A DNA stretch of 47,276 nucleotides from Catenovulum agarivorans DS-2. GTDB lineage: Bacteria; Pseudomonadota; Gammaproteobacteria; Enterobacterales; Alteromonadaceae. Made by a program: the position numbers and the translations under genes. Positions 42,907 through 47,276 of this stretch are shown here, one piece after another. Position 1 is the first letter of the stretch, and each line of letters starts with the position of its first letter. Below the pieces are notes generated by a model. The model was not told the DNA's origin, did no database searches, and saw only the letters and a list, made by a program, of their open reading frames with translations. The stretch is from contig NZ_ARZY01000035.1 of NCBI RefSeq assembly GCF_000568405.1, forward strand, positions 1 through 47,276, written 5' to 3'.

Positions 42907-43482
42907 TTACAAGTTAACGATGTTGTATTGAAATTTATCTATATGCTCTTCGCAAGCTTGTTCTAGATCCTGTAAGCGACCGGACGTTTTCGCTGATAGC
43001 GCCCCTTGCATAAAGGTTAACTCCAAAACTTTCTTAATCAGACTTTGGTGTTCTGGATAAAGCTGTTTTAATAAATGACTAAAATCAGACTCAATGTTCT
43101 GTGTGTTCAATCTGTGTTGCTGGTTGTTAGTATGAAATGTATCAAGTTCTTTCTTATATGCTCCATCTGGTTTTAACAAATACTCGAGTAAATCCGAATA
43201 ATCGTCTGCACCAATATTATTTTTCATCGCATCTAATTTTCGCAGAAGATAGCCATCAACAGTGAGAGTAGACTTACCGACTTTTGCTCTGTGTAATTGT
43301 GCACGGAAGCGGCCATTCAACTTTTTAAAGGTATTGTCATCCAAAGTCTGTTTTAACAATGATTGAGCTTGTCGATAACTCATTTGTCTAAGGTTATTTT
43401 GTATGTTTAGATCGAGCCGTTCAAATTCTTTGTCTTTAGTGACAAAAGCCAACCAATGCTCGTCTTTGCTTGTATGATCCAT
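42907..43482 (-). CDS. Ribbon-helix-helix DNA-binding protein, possibly MatP-like
   Basis: 191 residues, convergent with the Tus-like gene (5-bp gap). AAGGAGG lies 6 bases before the ATG. A helical N-terminus (about 1-60, SYRQAQSLLKQTLDD) leads into a basic FKKLNGRFRAQLHRAKVGK and then a ribbon-helix-helix-like segment KSTLTVDGYLLRKLDAMKNN with DYSDLLEYLL (about 70-103), and a helical C-terminal part. This order (helical bundle, RHH, helical tail) and the run RFRAxxxR...KS resemble MatP, the terminus macrodomain protein of Enterobacteria and Vibrio. A palindrome of matS form stands between its ribosome-binding site and upstream DNA, so it probably represses itself. MatP homology is tentative; other plasmid RHH regulators are possible. 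Confidence 0.5.
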   Translation of the reverse strand: MDHTSKDEHWLAFVTKDKEFERLDLNIQNNLRQMSYRQAQSLLKQTLDDNTFKKLNGRFRAQLHRAKVGKSTLTVDGYLLRKLDAMKNNIGADDYSDLLEYLLKPDGAYKKELDTFHTNNQQHRLNTQNIESDFSHLLKQLYPEHQSLIKKVLELTFMQGALSAKTSGRLQDLEQACEEHIDKFQYNIVNL

Positions 43483-43495
43483 AAATGCCTCCTTT

Positions 43496-43509
43496 TGTTA
43501 CCTGTAACA
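43496..43509. promoter_or_regulatory. Palindrome TGTTACCTGTAACA, copy 2 (likely operator)
   Basis: Identical to the 14-mer at 34152-34165. On the minus strand it is followed at once by AAAAGGAGG and the ATG at 43482, so a bound protein would block the start region of the RHH gene. Confidence 0.6.
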
Positions 43510-43590
43510 TTATCAGGTAAAAACATTCCAGCTGCAATGAATAAAGACATCCAAAGAAAGATTTTTTATAGTCGCGCTATTCCCATGAAA

Positions 43591-43703
43591 GTTCCCAACA
43601 TGCTCTTTTGTTATGTTGGTGATATGCATAATGCAAGATATTGAGTTGCTGTCGACGTTGAATATTACGCCGTAACAATTATATGGTATTGCATGTTGGG
43701 AAC
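43591..43703. repeat. 113-bp segment with perfect 13-bp terminal inverted repeats
   Basis: GTTCCCAACATGC at 43591-43603 and GCATGTTGGGAAC at 43691-43703 are perfect inverted repeats. The right one overlaps the palindrome GGGAACCCGGTTCCC (43698-43712). There is no gene inside. It may be a small insertion element or recombination remnant at the backbone/cargo border. The surrounding 43510-44078 is otherwise without a clear gene apart from the short ORF below. Confidence 0.45.
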
Positions 43704-43804
43704 CCGGTTCCCTTCTTAGCAAAAATTAGGCTAATTCCTTTAGCTTTTATTGTTGTCACGAACAAGGTTAAGAGTCTAACTAGCAGGAATATTACTTTAA
43801 TAAT

Positions 43805-43951
43805 TTAAACCATGGTTGGGCTGTAAGTGTGATATTTTGAATTTTGCAAATAACCTTGGGGCGCAGAGCCGTTAGGAATGCGTTTTTCAGCTTTTAAGGC
43901 TGGACGTAGTAGCAAGAGAACTAAACCAAAGCTCACATTGAACTTATACAT
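43805..43951 (-). CDS. 48-residue ORF with signal peptide, possible gene remnant
   Basis: ATG at 43951 with AAAGG 8 bases upstream encodes MYKFNVSFGLVLLLLRPALK and then AEKRIPNGSAPQGYL to a stop at 43805. The first 21 residues look like a Sec signal with cleavage after LKA. It follows the GH43 gene on the same strand by 127 bases. The mature part is too short for an enzyme. It may be the truncated start of a secreted enzyme cut off at the border with the backbone, or a genuine small exported peptide. Confidence 0.35.
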   Translation of the reverse strand: MYKFNVSFGLVLLLLRPALKAEKRIPNGSAPQGYLQNSKYHTYSPTMV

Positions 43952-44078
43952 ATTTATGCCTTTGGAATAAATTTGAGATTAAATGAGTTGCCTAAAATCA
44001 GTACAACTCACCTTACAAATTAATTAAATACAAAGAATTTGGTAATGCTCATATGTGTTGGAAAAATTATAACCGAGC

Positions 44079-45719
44079 TTATTGGCCATTTTTGTCGTCT
44101 AAGCCTTTGTATTCAAACCAATCAAAATAAGCTTTTTTGTTACTTACTTGATTGTGGCTTGTTGCATACATGCCAACATATGGGCCGTTAAAGCCTAGCG
44201 CGATATTATCAGATGTAGCATCAGCATTTACCGAACCACCAATACTTCTTAACTGTTTTTCTGATTCACCATAGCTGAAATACAGCTTGATATCTTTGCT
44301 GGCTACAATTTTCAATACAGCGGAATCAGCTATATAAGGTTCGCTTGCAACTTCGATGAGTTTGCCTTTACGGTAGTATGACAATTCCACCTTGTCACCT
44401 TTTAAAACAAACTGGTACCAGTTGTCTTTATTGCGGTAAACCACCAAACCAGCAGCTTCGTTATCTTTTCTATTTTTTAAGCTAACTTGGGTACTTGCAA
44501 CATATTGCAGGTCACGTGTTCTATGCAATACCATTGACGGGCTAACCTTATTCATATCACCTGTTTCAGGGCGCACATCAATGGCTAGCTGACCTTTTGT
44601 CAACGCATACCATTTACTAGCAGGGTTGCGTAAAAAGTTGAATTCGAGCTCTAAGTTTTTATCATCAAAATGATAGCGAGTCGGTTTTGCAGGAAATGGG
44701 CTCCAAGGTAGGTTAGGGCGTTTATCTACTTCCAAAACTCGATTTACGGGCCCGTTAAATATCGGCCAGCCATTGTGCCATTCAACTTTGGTTAAAAATG
44801 ATTCACGTGCAAGCATGGTTTTGCCACCAAAATTACGCTTGGCCAACATAACAGACCACCATTCACCATTTTGTGTTTCAATTAAATCTGCATGGCCTGT
44901 AGTATGAATAAACGCTTTATAACCCATATTTCTGTGAGTCATCACAGGGTTGTTTTGGAAAGGTTCGTATGGGCCTTTTACTTTATCGCTTCTAAAAACA
45001 GAAACAGCGTGGCTTGAGCCAGTTCCACCTTCAGCGACAATTAGATAGTACTTACCTTTAATTTTATAAATATGTGGTCCTTCGGTGTAATGCGCTTCCG
45101 CTGCATGACCGAATGTAAGTTGTGTTTTTTTACCGAGCAACTTTCCTGTTTTTAAATCTATTTGTTGGATCCAAATACCATTTGCTTGTTTCCACGGCGC
45201 TTTCGACTTGTCTAAAATACCTGTGCCAGAGTAATAAACTTTGCCGTCATCATCCCAGAAAAGGTCAGGATCTATACCACGATCACCTTCAACCCAAACG
45301 GGTTCACTCCAAGGGCCTCTCGGGTCTTTCGCAGTTACATAAAAATTATCACCACAACGTACGCACGTAGTGATCATATAAAACAAACCGTCGTGGTATC
45401 TCAATGTTGGCGCGTAAATACCACGATTAGGGTCAACCTGACGCAATTCAGGCAGATAGTCTGAATTAGACACAGCGTAACTAATCAATTGCCAATTGAC
45501 TAAGTCTTTACTGTGATAAATTGGCACAGCTGGAAAAAACTCAAAGCTTGAGTTCGCTAAATAGTAATCCTCACCCACTTTTGTAATCGTTGGATCCGGT
45601 GCAAAACCAGGAATAATTGGGTTTTTAAAGTTTTTCGGTCCAGGTTGAGCATGGGCACCTAAGCCAAGTGCCATGACACCAACAAAGATATAAAGCCATT
45701 GTACAAATTTTTTATTCAT
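44079..45719 (-). CDS. GH43 beta-xylosidase-type glycoside hydrolase, secreted
   Basis: Five-bladed-propeller hydrolase expected to release xylose, a side sugar in ulvan. Start at the ATG at 45719 (MNKKFVQWLYIFVGVMALGL, signal ending AHA); the frame is open upstream only to a TTG at 45752. The three GH43 acids are visible: Asp in FAPDPTI (base), Asp in GIDPDLFWDDDGKVYYSG (pKa setter) and Glu in YTEGPHIYKI (acid). After the propeller, about residues 345-540 form the beta-sandwich common in xylosidases (ELEFNFLRNPASKWYALTKG, EAAGLVVYRNKDNWYQFVLK). It shows no copy of the locus promoter motif upstream. It is divergent from the broken sensor gene, with which it shares a 230-bp promoter region. 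Confidence 0.88.
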   Translation of the reverse strand: MNKKFVQWLYIFVGVMALGLGAHAQPGPKNFKNPIIPGFAPDPTITKVGEDYYLANSSFEFFPAVPIYHSKDLVNWQLISYAVSNSDYLPELRQVDPNRGIYAPTLRYHDGLFYMITTCVRCGDNFYVTAKDPRGPWSEPVWVEGDRGIDPDLFWDDDGKVYYSGTGILDKSKAPWKQANGIWIQQIDLKTGKLLGKKTQLTFGHAAEAHYTEGPHIYKIKGKYYLIVAEGGTGSSHAVSVFRSDKVKGPYEPFQNNPVMTHRNMGYKAFIHTTGHADLIETQNGEWWSVMLAKRNFGGKTMLARESFLTKVEWHNGWPIFNGPVNRVLEVDKRPNLPWSPFPAKPTRYHFDDKNLELEFNFLRNPASKWYALTKGQLAIDVRPETGDMNKVSPSMVLHRTRDLQYVASTQVSLKNRKDNEAAGLVVYRNKDNWYQFVLKGDKVELSYYRKGKLIEVASEPYIADSAVLKIVASKDIKLYFSYGESEKQLRSIGGSVNADATSDNIALGFNGPYVGMYATSHNQVSNKKAYFDWFEYKGLDDKNGQ

Positions 45720-45949
45720 CTTAGCCTGCTTATTACTTAAATTTATTAACAAGGTAATTCACCAATTAATATGGAAAACACCCACTTGAGCAGAAAGCTG
45801 CTAAAATGATGTTAACAAGATGAAAAATATCTAAACTGACTAATAATCTCTTATACAAGGCATATTGTTTAACAAGAGCATTTTTATTGATATATTATTA
45901 CAAATATTCACCCAACATTTACAAGTTCATAGTTCACGAAGACAAATAC

Positions 45950-47276
45950 ATGATAAAACCCAAACTAACCGTATTTCATTTTTGCTGCTGTATTTTTACT
46001 TTTATGATGATATGTATGCTCAATGTACTGACAAGTAAGAGTGTACATGCGCTAGAACACTATCAACCAAAATTAACGGTAAATCTTAACAATCAAAAGC
46101 TGTGGCGTCGCCTAGACTGGTTAGATAGCAGCCGCTTATTCAGTATGAGTGTTAACAACGAAGGCCATTTATGGCTCGGGCTTGATAATGAAATTGCCTT
46201 CTACGATGGTAGTGAGGTGAAGTACTATGGAACTGAAGACGGAATCAAGCTAAACAAAATTACCGCAATTCATGCACTCGAAAACGGCAATGTGTTGGCA
46301 GCAGACAACAAACGCATATATCAATTCAAAGACAACAAATGGACATTAGTACAAACGGGTTTAAACATTCCGTATTCAGCGCAATTTCGAACCGGTCATG
46401 ATGGTGCTACTTGGCTACCAGCAGCGAATAAACTCATCGTCTTTAAAGACTAACAGATCACCATTTTCAACTCAGTTGGCCAATTTATTAGTGACATTTT
46501 AATAGATACACAGCAAAACGTTTGGACCTTAGATTTAGAAACGGGCGATATATCCAAATTCAATTACACAGGTGAACAGTTACTACCCATAAATAGCTTC
46601 AAAAAGCGTGTTTTTTCTAACGAACGTCGAGAAATGACCTACCAAGCTGGTCAATTGCTTGAAACGGATACAGGCACTATTTGGGTTGTTACCTCTTTGT
46701 CAGATGTTCCACCAATGTCTTATGAACCTTCCATAGATGCCTGGCGCAAACATCAATTGCCATCCAATGTAAATAGTGCCATTTTACAACTCCCAGAAGG
46801 ACATATTGTTGTAACCGGTCAATCATCGCTGCATATATTGGATAATGGATTGTGGTACACAGTAAACAACGAGAAAATTGATTTAACCACTTCTTTCAAC
46901 CAACTACACATGAGCGCTCAAGGCTACGTATGGTTGATGCAACGTCGTTCAGCGGTACTACGTTATGATCACGCTGGAAAGCGCAACAAAATTTATGACG
47001 AGTTATTCTTTCAATGTGAAGATGTTAGCGGTCGTCAGTATTTTTTCAACCCAGAAGGCGAAATCGTCGTTCACGATAAACACGAACGAAATTGGTTGCG
47101 CTACACGTCGCACGATGGCGTGTTACACAATACAAATCAATTAATATGTACAGATTCCGGTGATGTAATTGTGCTTGGTGGGCATAATAATTATTTGGCT
47201 TTTAGTGTTTTTGAACCTGAGAATAACTATTGGCGAACCCATCAAAGAGGGCGTTCGAAAATCTGTGTCAGCCTAG
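45950..47276 (+). pseudogene. Two-component-propeller sensor gene with an in-frame stop, 3' end outside window
   Basis: Start at the ATG at 45950 (MIKPKLTVFHFCCCIFTFMM, signal or membrane helix); a TTG at 45887 is less likely. Propeller repeats of the Reg_prop type follow (FSMSVNNEGHLWLGLDN, ITAIHALENGNVLAADN). At 46451-46453 a TAA stops the frame, yet the same frame then continues open to the window end with more repeats: QQNVWTLDLETGD, TGTIWVVTSL, QGYVWLMQRRSAVLRYDH and GDVIVLGGHNNYL. So one substitution (for example CAA or GAA to TAA) interrupts one gene; no frameshift is needed. Intact relatives have a membrane segment and an output domain such as a kinase or HTH, which would lie outside. 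It may be a recent pseudogene, or read-through. Confidence 0.75.

Noticed and set aside
42918-42930. ATGTTGTATT as a possible Ter site for the Tus-like protein
   Set aside because: It misses the conserved GTTGTAAC core at two positions and lies in the coding end of the RHH gene. No E. coli-type Ter core was found by eye, though a divergent protein may use another site.
43616-43640. Possible dif/Xer recombination site near GGTGATATGCATAATG
   Set aside because: Only one half resembles a Xer arm and the spacing is wrong.
43513-43722. 69-codon minus ORF and overlapping plus ORF near the backbone border
   Set aside because: They lie over the inverted-repeat segment, lack ribosome-binding sites and have no recognisable composition.
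1-47276. rRNA, tRNA, transposase and integrase genes
   Set aside because: None could be recognised on either strand; only non-coding insertion-like repeats were seen.

Overview
The window looks like part of a large carbohydrate-utilisation plasmid from a marine, AT-rich gammaproteobacterium, most likely Alteromonadales. The basis is Sec and lipobox signals of gammaproteobacterial type, a TonB-dependent receptor with a large plug and barrel, and the absence of SusD-type genes. About two thirds is polysaccharide-degradation cargo and about 9 kb (34.1-43.5 kb) is a replication and partition backbone. Cargo lies on both sides of the backbone, as expected of a circular plasmid. No rRNA, tRNA, transposase, integrase or CRISPR array was seen. 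A plasmid or chromid-borne ulvan locus fits published precedent in Alteromonas as I recall it, but the replicon type is an inference.

Cargo, left side (0-34 kb). After the end of an acetyltransferase gene come enzymes that together match ulvan, the sulfated rhamnose / uronic acid / xylose polymer of green algae. There is one PL24 lyase, two clear PL25 lyases and one divergent PL25-like lipoprotein, a GH106 alpha-L-rhamnosidase, two GH88 unsaturated glucuronyl hydrolases, two alginate-lyase-superfamily (PL38-like) lyases, a DUF1961 protein and an S1 sulfatase. A GH43 xylosidase lies on the far side of the backbone. The lyase active-site residues can be traced by spacing: His/His/Tyr/Arg in PL24, and His/His/Tyr/Arg/Tyr in PL25. 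In the centre, a TonB-dependent receptor is followed by two surface lipoproteins built from VCBS-type repeats and jelly-roll domains. They sit where SusD and glycan-binding proteins would in Bacteroidota, so glycan capture at the cell surface is the likely role.

Regulation. An ECF sigma factor of the Rhodopirellula/Verrucomicrobium type overlaps by ATGA with a membrane FecR-LamG protein, a candidate sugar-sensing anti-sigma factor. Six operons share a two-part sequence not explained by any gene: a box near GGGGTAGCAAT, then GCT exactly 25 bp from the first position of the box, then a TTA-rich stretch. It always points at the downstream gene and lies about 46-75 bp upstream in five cases and about 197 bp in one. 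The geometry suits an ECF promoter, so I propose that the sigma factor drives the lyase, GH88 and receptor genes. A two-component-propeller sensor gene at the right end carries an in-frame stop.

Backbone (34-43.5 kb). It holds parA-parB with four copies of a palindrome near GTCTCGTACGAGAC (one inside parB), a 2.2 kb gene-poor stretch, and an unrecognised winged-helix-like protein. The origin has 17 GTGGC-core iterons, an AT-rich GATC-studded dyad and a DnaA box. A Rep_3 initiator gene is followed by a gene for a Tus-like replication-terminator protein. Convergent to it is a ribbon-helix-helix protein that may be MatP-like, with a matS-resembling palindrome in front of its ribosome-binding site. 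A plasmid that carries an initiator together with Tus-like and MatP-like terminus proteins is, with the six-copy promoter motif, the most unusual content here.
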